DNA of 64,000 bases from Desulfallas thermosapovorans DSM 6562 (lineage in GTDB: Bacteria > Bacillota > Desulfotomaculia > Desulfotomaculales > Desulfallaceae), in the NCBI RefSeq assembly GCF_008124625.1, contig NZ_VNHM01000004.1, positions 162,112 through 226,111 of the forward strand, written 5' to 3'. Shown piece by piece: positions 26,416-36,117 of the stretch (its first letter is position 1; each line of letters starts with the position of its first letter). The position numbers and the translations under genes are program-made. The notes under the pieces are model-generated. The model was given only the letters and a program-made list of their open reading frames with translations. It ran no database searches and was not told the origin of the DNA.

Positions 26416-29400
26416 ATGAAAATTACTGATATTTCTATAAAGCGGCCGATGCTGGTAACGGTAATAATAATCATCGTGCTTTTGCTGGGCGGGGTATCCC
26501 TGACCCGGCTGAGCATAGATCTTTTCCCAGAGCTGGAATTGCCCGTGGCCATTGTCAGCACCAGTTATTCCGGGGTAGGCCCGGAAGAGATTGAACAGCA
26601 AATCACCAAACCCCTGGAATCGGTACTAAGCTCAGTAAGCAATCTGGATACCATATCTTCAACCAGCAGCATGGGTAGCTCCACAGTGATATTGATGTTG
26701 GACTGGGGAGCAGATATGGACTTTGCTGCCCTGGACATCCGGGAAAAAATCGATATCATTCGGGATGTTCTCCCGGACGGGGCGGGTGCCCCGACCATTT
26801 TCAAGGCCGACCTGAATATGATGCCCATACTGCAGGTGGCGGCCCACAGTACAGATCCAATGGGACTAAAGCAGGTGCTGGATGATTTGATCATTCCCCG
26901 CCTGGAACGGGTGAGCGGGGTGGCCAGTGTCTGGTATGTGGGTGGCTGGGAAAGGGAAATTCAGGTGCAGGTGGACCCCGTGAAATTAAACGGCTATGGC
27001 CTGAGCCTGAACACCCTCACCGGCGCTTTAGGCAGTGAAAACTTGAACTTTTCCGCCGGCACCGTGCGGGAGGGCCGGGATGACTTTCTGCTAAGGGTCA
27101 CCGGTGAATTTAAAAACCTTGACCAGGTGCGCCGCATAGTGGTGGGCAATTTCGGCGGTTCCCCGGTGTACCTGGAAGATGTTGCCCGGGTGGTGGACGG
27201 GCAGAAAAAGGTGACCCAGATCAACCGGGTCAACGGCGAGCCCGGCATAGCCCTGATGATCAACAAGCAAAGCGGCGCCAATACAGTGGCCACTTCCCGG
27301 GAAGTTAGGGCTGAACTGGAGAAGCTGCAGCAGGAAGTCCCTGCGGTAGAATTCGATATTATTATGGACCAGGCGGAGTATATCGAGGATTCCATCAATA
27401 ACCTGGTCAGGAGTGCCATAGAGGGTGCTATCCTGGCCATACTGGTTATCCTAATCTTTTTGCGCAATTTCCGCAGCACCCTCATCATCTCCACATCCAT
27501 ACCCATCGCCATCATCGGCGCCTTTGTGCTGCTGTATTTCAACGACATGACCCTCAATATGGTCACATTGGGCGGCCTGGCCCTGGGTATAGGGTTAATT
27601 GTGGATGACGCCATTGTGGTGCTGGAAAACATTTACCGGCACTGCGGGCAAGGACTGGACCGGGTGACCGCCTCCCGGCAGGCCACCGATGAAGTGGGTT
27701 CGGCTGTTATTGCCGCTTCGCTGACCGTAGTATCGGTGTTTTTGCCCATTGTTTTCGTGGAAGGCCTGGCCGCCCAGCTATTCAAGCCCATGGCACTAAG
27801 CATCAGCTTCTGTATTCTGGCCTCGCTGGCGGTGGCCATTACCCTGGTGCCACTGCTATCCTCCCGGTGGCTGAATGTATATAAAACCGGGGAAAACGGG
27901 GCGGCAAACCAGCCAAACCCACGTGGCTGGAAACGGGTATACAATGCATCGGAGCGCTGGTTTAACAAAATAGACACATATTACCGCGCGCTGCTGCAAA
28001 AAGCACTGCGGCGACGCAAGCTGACCATACTGCTGGTGGTGGTAATATTTGTGCTGACCCTGTTTGCCATACCCCTGCTGGGGATGGAATTTATGCCCGG
28101 TGCGGACCAGGGTTATGTTACGATATCCGTGGAAATGCCCAAGGGAACCTCGCTAAGTGAAACCGACCGTTTGGTCAGGGAAATCGAAGGTGTGCTGGAA
28201 ACCAAGCCGGGTATCGAAAGCATTTCCAGCAGTGTGGGAAGCAGCGGTTCCATGCTGGGGGGCGGGGATTCCAACCAGGCCCAAATAGTGTTGAAAATGC
28301 TGCCCCTGACCCAGAGGAGTATATCCTCCGATGAACTGGCCACGCAGCTAAGCAGCGAACTGCAGCGGATTCCAGGCGCCGACATTAACGTCTCCGCTAT
28401 GGAACAGGGAATGGGTGATGGCGGAGCTCCGGTGCAAATACAAATCAGCGGCGATGATCTGGACACCCTGGCCCAACTAGGTAACCAAGTGGCCGCCGCG
28501 GTGCGGCAGGTGCCCGGTACCCGTGAGGTGACCAGCAGCCTGGAAGAGGGACGTCCCGAAATGCATGTGGTGGTAAACAGGGACCGGGCCGCCATGTACG
28601 GGCTGGGCCTGGCCGAAGTGGCCTCCACAGTGCGCACGGCGGTTGACGGTACAGTGGCCACCACCTACCGGGTGGGCGGTGAAGAAGTGGATATTCGGGT
28701 GCAATTGTCCGGTAACCCCGGCGAGTTTACCCCGGGCCAACTATCCGCTTTAACCATTACCTCCCCCTTAGGTGCTCTGGTAACCCTGGACCAGGTGGCG
28801 GAAATCAAGCAGGATCAAGGCCCCAATTCCATCAACCGGAATAACCAGGCCCGTATTGTAACCATCAACTCCCAGCTGGCCGGCCGTGACCTGGGCAGCG
28901 TGACCCGGGATATCCAACAAAAAATAGCGGAAATCGATATGCCCTCGGGATACAATGTCACCTACGGCGGCGAGCAGGAACAGATGATGGAAAGCTTCGG
29001 TTCCCTGGGATTGGCCCTGGTACTGGCCATAATTCTGGTGTATCTGGTGATGGTGGCCCAGTTTGAATCCCTGCTTTACCCCTTCGTAATCATGTTCTCG
29101 GTGCCCATAACCCTAACCGGGGTGGTGTTATCTTTACTCATCACCGGCCGTACCTTCAGCGTGGTGGCCTTTATCGGCGTGATCATGCTGGTGGGTATTG
29201 TGGTGAAAAACGCCATTGTACTGGTGGACTACATCAATATTTTACGGCGGCGCGGTATGGAGCGGAACGAGGCCATACTGCAGGCCGGCCCCGTGCGCCT
29301 GCGGCCCATTCTCATGACGGCTTTGACCACCGTCATGGCCATGTTCCCCATGGCTTTGGGTCTCGGTGAAGGGGGAGAAACCCAGGCTCCCCTGGCCACG

Positions 29401-29550
29401 GTGGTGGTGGGCGGACTGCTGTTCTCCACGCTGATTACCCTTGTGTTGGTACCGGTGGGGTATACGTTGATGGATGATTTCACTAAAAAGGTAAGCGAGA
29501 AGATATTCAGGAGAAAAAGTAAGGCTGGTGATATAAGCATGAAAGGTTGA
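26416..29550 (+). CDS. RND-family multidrug efflux transporter (AcrB/MexB-like)
   Basis: The 1044-residue product is a full-length proton-driven resistance-nodulation-division pump. It opens with MKITDISIKRPMLVTVIIII, has two sets of membrane helices around two large extracytoplasmic loops, and carries the family stretch GLIVDDAIVVLENI in the first helix bundle with its proton-relay Asp pair. A second bundle has GIVVKNAIVLVDYIN. The partner adaptor lies just upstream. A TolC-like protein is encoded at 20696-21820, so all three parts of a tripartite pump occur in the window. The substrate is unknown. Confidence 0.96.
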   Translation: MKITDISIKRPMLVTVIIIIVLLLGGVSLTRLSIDLFPELELPVAIVSTSYSGVGPEEIEQQITKPLESVLSSVSNLDTISSTSSMGSSTVILMLDWGADMDFAALDIREKIDIIRDVLPDGAGAPTIFKADLNMMPILQVAAHSTDPMGLKQVLDDLIIPRLERVSGVASVWYVGGWEREIQVQVDPVKLNGYGLSLNTLTGALGSENLNFSAGTVREGRDDFLLRVTGEFKNLDQVRRIVVGNFGGSPVYLEDVARVVDGQKKVTQINRVNGEPGIALMINKQSGANTVATSREVRAELEKLQQEVPAVEFDIIMDQAEYIEDSINNLVRSAIEGAILAILVILIFLRNFRSTLIISTSIPIAIIGAFVLLYFNDMTLNMVTLGGLALGIGLIVDDAIVVLENIYRHCGQGLDRVTASRQATDEVGSAVIAASLTVVSVFLPIVFVEGLAAQLFKPMALSISFCILASLAVAITLVPLLSSRWLNVYKTGENGAANQPNPRGWKRVYNASERWFNKIDTYYRALLQKALRRRKLTILLVVVIFVLTLFAIPLLGMEFMPGADQGYVTISVEMPKGTSLSETDRLVREIEGVLETKPGIESISSSVGSSGSMLGGGDSNQAQIVLKMLPLTQRSISSDELATQLSSELQRIPGADINVSAMEQGMGDGGAPVQIQISGDDLDTLAQLGNQVAAAVRQVPGTREVTSSLEEGRPEMHVVVNRDRAAMYGLGLAEVASTVRTAVDGTVATTYRVGGEEVDIRVQLSGNPGEFTPGQLSALTITSPLGALVTLDQVAEIKQDQGPNSINRNNQARIVTINSQLAGRDLGSVTRDIQQKIAEIDMPSGYNVTYGGEQEQMMESFGSLGLALVLAIILVYLVMVAQFESLLYPFVIMFSVPITLTGVVLSLLITGRTFSVVAFIGVIMLVGIVVKNAIVLVDYINILRRRGMERNEAILQAGPVRLRPILMTALTTVMAMFPMALGLGEGGETQAPLATVVVGGLLFSTLITLVLVPVGYTLMDDFTKKVSEKIFRRKSKAGDISMKG

Positions 29551-29573
29551 AAATCCTTGATTTTCAGCCTTTC
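29541..29573 (+). terminator. Hairpin over the end of the RND pump gene
   Basis: GAAAGGTTGAAAATC pairs over 15 bases (one G-T pair) with GATTTTCAGCCTTTC around CTT. The left arm contains the stop codon. No T-run follows, so it may stabilise the mRNA end rather than terminate. Confidence 0.5.
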
Positions 29574-30065
29574 AATACCCGGTGCCACCGGATAACACGT
29601 AAACCTTCGGAGCGAAGCTTGCGACGAAGCTTACACGGGAATAGTTGAGCGCCGGGGGCAAGCCAACGTTGAAATTCAAAGAAGACCTATTGCGGGCTTC
29701 CGTCGAAAAAATGTTAACAACTTGCTTTTAGTTATGGAAAAGGGGACAGACATTTTGCCTGTCCCCATTGCAGTATTTGTTGCGGTAATCCTATCCTGGC
29801 GAGACAACGTTCGCACCGGCAATTACTGCCTAATTTTTCAATATTATATTGAAGAGGGACAATTTTATGCCAAAATGTTGCAGGAACGTGTAACAATCTG
29901 TAGAAGTATTAGTATGTTTAACCTGGTGTTCCAAAGCTATTTTTAATCAAATACTAGAAAGATTCTTTTGTTGTTTAGATTATCAAGTATGCGATCCATA
30001 ATCCTCCTTATTCTAAATATACGCCGGGATAATTTGGTTTCCGGGGCAATTTAATATAATAGAAC
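29574..30065. other. Gene-free spacer between the RND operon and the glycan cluster
   Basis: No convincing gene is seen in these 492 bases. They hold a GCGAAGCTTGCGACGAAGCTT direct repeat at about 29610-29632 and a GGGGACAG/CTGTCCCC hairpin at 29742-29766. A TATAAT at 30055-30060 has a weak -35 candidate (TTTGGT, 16 bases upstream) that could start the glycan cluster. Confidence 0.5.
29742..29766. repeat. GGGGACAG/CTGTCCCC palindrome
   Basis: An exact 8-bp inverted repeat with a nine-base loop in non-coding DNA. It resembles, but is not identical to, the GGGGACGGTT repeats near the atp-spoIID region. Confidence 0.5.
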
Positions 30066-30083
30066 GTGTTGGAGAACAATACA

Positions 30084-32513
30084 ATGACTGCCAAAAAGAG
30101 AAGAATAAGAAAAGAAACAGTTAATCAAACTGTTATAAAAAATAACCAAGAGACCGACTGGCTACACCAGATAGCATTCTGGGGTCTGGCCCTGCTGCTC
30201 TTCTTTCCGCCCTACTTCCGGGGACTTTTCTTTGCCCCGGAGCAGGAAAAGGCGCTCATGCTGGCCACTTTGGTGTTCTGGCTCACATTCCTTTGGCGCT
30301 GGCTGCAAAATGATCATAAATTCCTGCGCGGGCCGCTGGATTACTTTGCTCTGGCCCTGCCGTTAGTTTACATAATATCAAGCTTTACTGCGGTTAATAA
30401 AGGTTTAGCTATAGATGAAGTGGTTAAAAATATATTATACTTCCTTACCTACTGGTCAGCTTCGCGGCTTATCCGCAACCAGGAAGATATACATAAACTG
30501 CTGCACGTTATTTATATTAGCGCTATTGGCGTGGCTTTGGCCGGGCTGGCTACGGCCACGGGGATTGTATTTATTAAAGATGGATATAATGTTACCCCCC
30601 ATGCTGGAGGTATCATATCATCAACTTTTCAATACCATAATGCATTGGCAACATACCTAGGAGCAGTTTTCTTTGTCGGCATATACCTGTGGTATCAGTC
30701 TTTCAGTAAACAACTGCATACTGTGGTTGACGGGACATTGGCCGACTCAGGGCTACGAAGATATCTAACCCAGCGCGTGTTAACCAGGTTGGTGGAGTAT
30801 TTTTATGCTTGCGGCAACTTCTTGCTTCTGTTGGTGTTGTTTGCTTCCAAGTCCAGGGGAGGACTGCTGGTCTTCGCACTGGTGTTTGCTATATACTTAC
30901 TGGGCGTAGGAAGTAAAAAACGCCTGTATGCACTGCTTATGACCGGGGGATTGGGCGCTGCAGCATATATTATTAGTGGTAAGTTCATTAGTTTAGTTCA
31001 GACCGAAAATTACGGCCAGGGCTGGCTTTGGATTGCCGGTGGAATTCTTCTTGCAATCGCCGGGCAAATGTTGCTAAGCTTGATACATAATTTTGTGGAA
31101 AACAAATGGATAGATAACAGTAAAAAATACATGGTAGCCTTTGCTTCACTAGTGGCGGTGGTACTGGTGGCCGGGGTAATATGGATTTCCGGCAAACCTG
31201 GGGTTGTTGATAAAATATCCAGTTTTGAATATCTCTGGACGGCCTACCATCGAGTTTATTATATGGAAAGCGCTACGGACATGATTAAGGAGCGACCCGT
31301 TCTGGGATGGGGCGGTGGCGGTTGGCAAGAAGCTTACGAATCCTTTTTGAATTTTCGCTACACCACCCGTCAGGCGCACAGTTACTATTTCCAGACTGGC
31401 GTGGAGACAGGTATTGTTGGTTTAGCAGTTGTTTTAGGCATTTGGATTTCCTTCATCGTACAAGCATACAGGCTTTTTATGGAAAACATAAACAATATAT
31501 TTCGCAGGCAAATATTATGGCTGTTCTTTGCTATATTCTTAATGATCAGCGGTCATGCTGCAATAGATTTTGATCTTTCGCTATCGGCAATAACTATAGT
31601 TCTATGGTCAGTATTTGGTATGACCTCCGCTATGGCCGCTCCGGGTGCCGCTCCCGGCAAACCAGGGCCACAATCAGCGCGCCAAACTTCAAAATATTTG
31701 TCTGTGGCGACCGTTACCACGGCAGCGCTAATTATTTTCTCGATGGCCGGTGTTCTTGTTCAGGCCAACAGCTTTGCCGGCAAAGGGTACAAGTATCTTA
31801 ATTCAAATAATCTGGTTGCAGGAATTGATCACCTTGAAAAGGCGTCATCGTGCAACCCCTTGAACCCTGAATATCGCATGCTTTTATCCCGTGCCTATGT
31901 TAACCAGGGCAATTCCAAAAAAGCCGTGGAAGAGGCAAAAACGGCTGTGCAGCAAAGCAAGTATTCCTTTAACACCAGAAATAATTATATCCAAGTTGCT
32001 ATAGCCGCAGGTGAAAATAAACTGGCTGCAAAGGAAAATGAACTATTATATGAGCTTGCGCCTAATAATATAGAAACTTATGAAGTGTATGCCCAACATT
32101 ACTTGAACCTGGGGGCTCAAGAGTTGCAATCGGGAAACAAGACGGATGCTAGGGTTTATTTAAATAAGGTGTTAGGTGTAAGTGATCTATTAAACCGGCA
32201 AGGGGAAACATTAACTGAGATTGATAAAAGTTTATGGGAGGGTCCGCTGCTGGAGGACACTGAAGCGATTTACCTTGTAAAGGGGCAGGCTGCCTATTGC
32301 CTGGGCATGTTTACCGAGTCCCTCGGTTATTTACAGCAGGTTGCCCAGTCCCAGGACCCTGATTTAAAAGGCCGATCTTTGCTTTGGCTGGCATTAATTG
32401 AAGAAAGAAAAGGCAACCAGGAGGAAGCTAACAAGCTAATCGACCAAATTAACCAGTTAAACCCTCAACTAATGCAAAACTATGCAGCGTTAAAGAGTCT
32501 TCCCGTTTTATAG
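30084..32513 (+). CDS. O-antigen ligase / polymerase-like membrane protein with C-terminal TPR repeats
   Basis: The ATG at 30084 has GGAG nine bases upstream and gives 809 residues; GTG 30066 is also in frame. About twelve membrane helices fill residues 25-540, including the Wzy_C/WaaL-type loop ERPVLGWGGGGWQEAYESF and TRQAHSYYFQTGVETGIVGL. A soluble tail of tetratricopeptide repeats follows (LNPEYRMLLSRAYVNQGNSKKAVEEAK). This class joins glycan chains to lipid or, in some Gram-positive bacteria, to S-layer protein. As the first gene of the cluster and next to an initiating transferase, a ligase role in protein or wall glycosylation is likely, but a polymerase role cannot be excluded. Confidence 0.85.
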   Translation: MTAKKRRIRKETVNQTVIKNNQETDWLHQIAFWGLALLLFFPPYFRGLFFAPEQEKALMLATLVFWLTFLWRWLQNDHKFLRGPLDYFALALPLVYIISSFTAVNKGLAIDEVVKNILYFLTYWSASRLIRNQEDIHKLLHVIYISAIGVALAGLATATGIVFIKDGYNVTPHAGGIISSTFQYHNALATYLGAVFFVGIYLWYQSFSKQLHTVVDGTLADSGLRRYLTQRVLTRLVEYFYACGNFLLLLVLFASKSRGGLLVFALVFAIYLLGVGSKKRLYALLMTGGLGAAAYIISGKFISLVQTENYGQGWLWIAGGILLAIAGQMLLSLIHNFVENKWIDNSKKYMVAFASLVAVVLVAGVIWISGKPGVVDKISSFEYLWTAYHRVYYMESATDMIKERPVLGWGGGGWQEAYESFLNFRYTTRQAHSYYFQTGVETGIVGLAVVLGIWISFIVQAYRLFMENINNIFRRQILWLFFAIFLMISGHAAIDFDLSLSAITIVLWSVFGMTSAMAAPGAAPGKPGPQSARQTSKYLSVATVTTAALIIFSMAGVLVQANSFAGKGYKYLNSNNLVAGIDHLEKASSCNPLNPEYRMLLSRAYVNQGNSKKAVEEAKTAVQQSKYSFNTRNNYIQVAIAAGENKLAAKENELLYELAPNNIETYEVYAQHYLNLGAQELQSGNKTDARVYLNKVLGVSDLLNRQGETLTEIDKSLWEGPLLEDTEAIYLVKGQAAYCLGMFTESLGYLQQVAQSQDPDLKGRSLLWLALIEERKGNQEEANKLIDQINQLNPQLMQNYAALKSLPVL

Positions 32514-32566
32514 AAACCGGCCCCAAAAGCGCCGGTGAGTTTCCGGATGAAGGGCTTGTGGTATAA

Positions 32567-34117
32567 ATGAGTCTTGATAACGGCTTGGGCATGGTAAAAA
32601 CACCGGTACCCGGCGTTGTGGGCGGGGCGTATACCGGAACAAATAAGAGTGAATCAGTGAATATACCGGTGGCTAATTACAGCAAGCGCCAGTTTTTAGC
32701 AACCCCTTTGCTAATGACGGTAGATTGTATAGCTCTCTGTATTAGTATTATCATTGCCTATGTAATTCGGGTGAACTTTTTGCCCCTGATTTTTAACAGC
32801 CTACCCAGAACCACATGGGATTTTGTATTTGCGCTATGGTGGTTACCCATGCTTGTTTGTATGTTTTTTATCTTTGAAAAGGCATATACCAGGCGGGTTC
32901 CCTTTTGGCAGGAGGCAGGCCAAATAGTCAAGACTACCACACTGGCTTTTTTAGCAGCGATAAGTTTTGTGTTCTTAACCAAACAGGGTGACGAAAATTC
33001 AAGGACACTGGTTCTACTGGCCTGGATAATCAGCTTGTTCCTGGTGCCTGCCTTGCGGTACTTTAGTAAAAGATTATTGTTTAAAGCACATATTTGGGAA
33101 AGACCGGTTATCATTCTGGGGGCCGGCGATACAGGAAAACTTATCCTGAAGGCCTTTTACCAGGAACCTTTTATTGGTTATAAACCCATTGGTTTTTTGG
33201 ATGACGATCTTGACAAGCAAAAGTTCCCGCCTGAATTACCCACGGGAGAGAAGATTCCAGTGCTGGGTGGTTTCGATGCTGCCGAAGCCGTTCTGGAAAA
33301 AAGCAGGGTTCGCGATATAATTGTTGCTGCTCCCGGATTAACGGGTAAAAAACTTGTGCAGCTGGTTAATAAGCTGCAGCGTAAGACATATAACCTGTTG
33401 GTAGTCCCTGATCTTTTTGGTATGGCCATGGAAGGTGTGGAAATTCAACATCTATTTAATGAAAAAACTCTCGTTTTGAAGTTGAAGAACAACCTGAACG
33501 ATAGGTCCAATCTAGTTACCAAAACGATATTTGAGTTCATAGTCTCTATAATTCTTTTTGTCTTACTCATTCCCCTTATGTTGGTTCTAGCTATAGCAAT
33601 TAAGATAGATTCGCGGGGAACGGTTTTTTTTAGTGATACCCGTATCGGTAAAGAAGGTACTGAATTTAAATGTTACAAGTTCAGGACAATGTATCCCGAT
33701 GCCGATAGAATTCTGGCCCAGTATCTGAAGGCAAACGATTCCGCACGGCGACAGTGGGACAAATATGCAAAGCTTAGGGATTATGACCCCCGTGTTACCA
33801 GGGTGGGTGGCTTTTTGAGAAGATTTAGCCTTGATGAACTGCCCCAGATAATTAATGTAATTAAGGGCGACATGAGCCTGGTGGGGCCGCGCCCTTATCT
33901 ACCACGGGAAAAGGAAAAAATGCTGGGGCGAGAGGATATTTTAGTAACAAAGCCCGGGATAACCGGACTTTGGCAGGTAAGCGGGCGAAACGATGTAGAG
34001 TTTAACGAACGCCTGCGGCTTGATGTATGGTATATTAGAAACTGGTCGCTATGGCTTGACATTACAATATTGATGCGCACTGTGGCTGTTGTATTGAGGG
34101 GTAAGGGTGCTTATTAG
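32567..34117 (+). CDS. Polyprenyl glycosylphosphotransferase (WbaP/WsaP-like initiating enzyme)
   Basis: The 516-residue product starts glycan synthesis by moving a sugar-1-phosphate from a nucleotide sugar to undecaprenyl phosphate at the membrane. It shows four N-terminal membrane helices, a central CoA-binding/Rossmann-like region ([15 protein letters not shown]), another hydrophobic helix near residue 330, and the C-terminal catalytic domain. That domain has [41 protein letters not shown] and [13 protein letters not shown]. It follows the ligase gene by 53 bases, which contain a small hairpin. The sugar is galactose or glucose in related enzymes; it is not decided here. Confidence 0.93.
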   Translation: MSLDNGLGMVKTPVPGVVGGAYTGTNKSESVNIPVANYSKRQFLATPLLMTVDCIALCISIIIAYVIRVNFLPLIFNSLPRTTWDFVFALWWLPMLVCMFFIFEKAYTRRVPFWQEAGQIVKTTTLAFLAAISFVFLTKQGDENSRTLVLLAWIISLFLVPALRYFSKRLLFKAHIWERPVIILGAGDTGKLILKAFYQEPFIGYKPIGFLDDDLDKQKFPPELPTGEKIPVLGGFDAAEAVLEKSRVRDIIVAAPGLTGKKLVQLVNKLQRKTYNLLVVPDLFGMAMEGVEIQHLFNEKTLVLKLKNNLNDRSNLVTKTIFEFIVSIILFVLLIPLMLVLAIAIKIDSRGTVFFSDTRIGKEGTEFKCYKFRTMYPDADRILAQYLKANDSARRQWDKYAKLRDYDPRVTRVGGFLRRFSLDELPQIINVIKGDMSLVGPRPYLPREKEKMLGREDILVTKPGITGLWQVSGRNDVEFNERLRLDVWYIRNWSLWLDITILMRTVAVVLRGKGAY

Positions 34118-34201
34118 ATTTTATGCCCTTGTTGAAGAAATATATGAAAATAAGAAGAACTTACTTTGAATAGTGAGTTTTATAGTGGGAGAATTAATTT
34201 A

Positions 34202-35323
34202 ATGAAAGTTGCGCTGATACATGACTGGTTGACAAACTATGGAGGGGCAGAAAAGGTAATTGAGAGTTTTCATCGTATTTTCCCTACAGCGCCGGTTTTT
34301 ACAGTTTTTTATGATCAGAGCCGTTTGCCGGATAGTTTCAAAGGGATGGACATAAGGACCTCCTTTCTGCAACGGGTTCCCTTCGGACGCAAAAAACACC
34401 AGTGGTTTTTACAATTTATGCCTCTGGCGGTTGAGCAATTTAACTTATCTGAATATGATCTGGTACTCAGTTCATCATCCTGCTGCGCCAAGGGTGTAAT
34501 TACAGGTGCTGATGTTTGCCACGTATGTTATTGCAATACTCCCATGCGGTATGCCTGGGATTTTTATCACGAATATATCGCTAATAAGGGTCTGATGATG
34601 CGTGGTTATATTGCCTGGCAGATGAATAGGATAAGGCAATGGGATCGTACCAGTGCAGATCGAGTGGATTATTTTATAGCTAATTCTCATTATATTGCTA
34701 ACAGAATCAAAAAACATTACAAGCGTGATTCTTATGTCATTTACCCGCCGGTGGATACGGATTTTTACTACCCATGCGGGGAGGAAAAAGAATTTTTTTT
34801 ATGTGGCGGCAGGCTTGTGGGATACAAAAGAATAGATTTGGCAGTAGAAGCCTTTTCACAACTACGGCTTCCCCTTTGGGTTGTCGGAGATGGTGAAGAA
34901 TATAAAAACCTTAAAAAAATAGCAGGTTCCTGCGTTAAGTTTTTAGGAAAAGTTAATGACTCGGAATTGCGTAGCTTGTATCAACAATGCCGGGCTTTTA
35001 TCTTCCCCGGGGAAGAGGATTTCGGAATTATGCCTTTGGAAGCCCAAGCATGCGGTCGTCCGGTAATTGCCTTTGGTAAGGGTGGAGCCCTTGAGACAGT
35101 GGTAGAAGGTCAAACGGGCATCTTTTTTGAGAGGCAAACGGTTGAATCTTTGAAGGATGCTATTAAGAGGTTTATTAATTCGGAAGATGATTTTTTATGT
35201 GAAACAATAACAGCCCATGCCAAACATTTTGGCCAGGCTAGATTCGAAATGGAAATAAAAAAATTTGTAACAGATAAGTATAAGGTTTTTAAAGCCAATT
35301 TATTAGATGGAGTTTATACGTAA
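34202..35323 (+). CDS. Glycosyltransferase, GT4 family
   Basis: The ATG at 34202 is preceded by TGGGAG and starts the Rossmann strand MKVALIHDWLTNYGGAEKV, typical of GT4; an ATG at 34166 would add 12 residues. The 373-residue product keeps the donor-site motif EEDFGIMPLEAQACGRPVIAF near residue 280. It is probably retaining, acting on an undecaprenyl-linked acceptor in the cytoplasm. Its stop overlaps the start of the Wzm-like gene by one base (TAATG). Confidence 0.9.
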   Translation: MKVALIHDWLTNYGGAEKVIESFHRIFPTAPVFTVFYDQSRLPDSFKGMDIRTSFLQRVPFGRKKHQWFLQFMPLAVEQFNLSEYDLVLSSSSCCAKGVITGADVCHVCYCNTPMRYAWDFYHEYIANKGLMMRGYIAWQMNRIRQWDRTSADRVDYFIANSHYIANRIKKHYKRDSYVIYPPVDTDFYYPCGEEKEFFLCGGRLVGYKRIDLAVEAFSQLRLPLWVVGDGEEYKNLKKIAGSCVKFLGKVNDSELRSLYQQCRAFIFPGEEDFGIMPLEAQACGRPVIAFGKGGALETVVEGQTGIFFERQTVESLKDAIKRFINSEDDFLCETITAHAKHFGQARFEMEIKKFVTDKYKVFKANLLDGVYT

Positions 35324-36117
35324 TGAAAAATATGCTTACAGCTCTATGGCATTATCGCCACTTCATTCTTTCATCAATACGGGGAGAACTTAAGTCACGT
35401 ATCGCGCGTTCGCGGTTGGGTGCCCTTTGGTTTGTCTTGCACCCTTTGGCGCAGGCAACCATATTTGCTTTGGTTTTAGCTGAAGTGCTTGGCGCCAAGT
35501 TGCCAAACGTTGAGAACAAAGCTGCATATCCCATATATCTCATGGCTGGAATGGCTGCGTGGGGGCTTTTTAGTGAAATATTAAACCGCTGTTTAAATAT
35601 TTTTGTCGAGTATGGTGGCACACTTAAAAAAATTTCCTTTCCCCGCCTGTGTCTGCCCATGATTGTTTGGGGCAGTGCCCTGCTCAATCATGTCTTGCTT
35701 TTGCTGGCGATCACAGTGGTATTTCTATTTTTCGGTCATTACCCTGGAATAGCCTGGCTTGTTATTCCGTTGGGGATACTGCTGATCTCTCTGTTTTCCT
35801 TTGGTTTGGGGGTTATGCTTGGCATATTCAACGTTTTTACCAGGGATGTCGGGCAGGTTATGGGTGTGGTTATGCAAATATGGTTCTGGCTAACCCCTAT
35901 AGTATATCCATACGAAATTATTCCTCAAAACCTGCGCTGGCTTGCTGATGTCAATTTGATGGTGCCGCTGGTGCGTATATACCAGGATGCCTTGCTCTAC
36001 AACCACTGGCCTGATTTTAGCACGTTATGGCTCCCGTCTGTTGTTGCTATGTCAATGTTTATGCTTTCCTTTGTGCTGTTTCGTAAGGCCAGCCCGGAAC
36101 TGGTGGATGCTTTATGA
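35323..36117 (+). CDS. wzm: ABC-2 type polysaccharide export permease (Wzm-like)
   Basis: The 264-residue integral membrane protein has six predicted helices and the family stretch SRLGALWFVLHPL near the N-terminus. Wzm forms the channel that moves undecaprenyl-linked glycan across the cytoplasmic membrane with its ATPase partner. The downstream ATPase start overlaps its stop (ATGA), which indicates tight translational coupling. The gene symbol rests on family and context. Confidence 0.92.
   Translation: MKNMLTALWHYRHFILSSIRGELKSRIARSRLGALWFVLHPLAQATIFALVLAEVLGAKLPNVENKAAYPIYLMAGMAAWGLFSEILNRCLNIFVEYGGTLKKISFPRLCLPMIVWGSALLNHVLLLLAITVVFLFFGHYPGIAWLVIPLGILLISLFSFGLGVMLGIFNVFTRDVGQVMGVVMQIWFWLTPIVYPYEIIPQNLRWLADVNLMVPLVRIYQDALLYNHWPDFSTLWLPSVVAMSMFMLSFVLFRKASPELVDAL

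Noticed and set aside
26994..28664. Two long minus-strand frames opposite the RND pump gene
   Set aside because: Both are low-complexity Ser/Thr/Arg-rich antisense translations of a clear RND gene.
29722..29946. 74-codon plus-strand frame in the spacer before the glycan cluster
   Set aside because: It runs through a palindromic repeat, has no ribosome binding site, and the product matches no family pattern.
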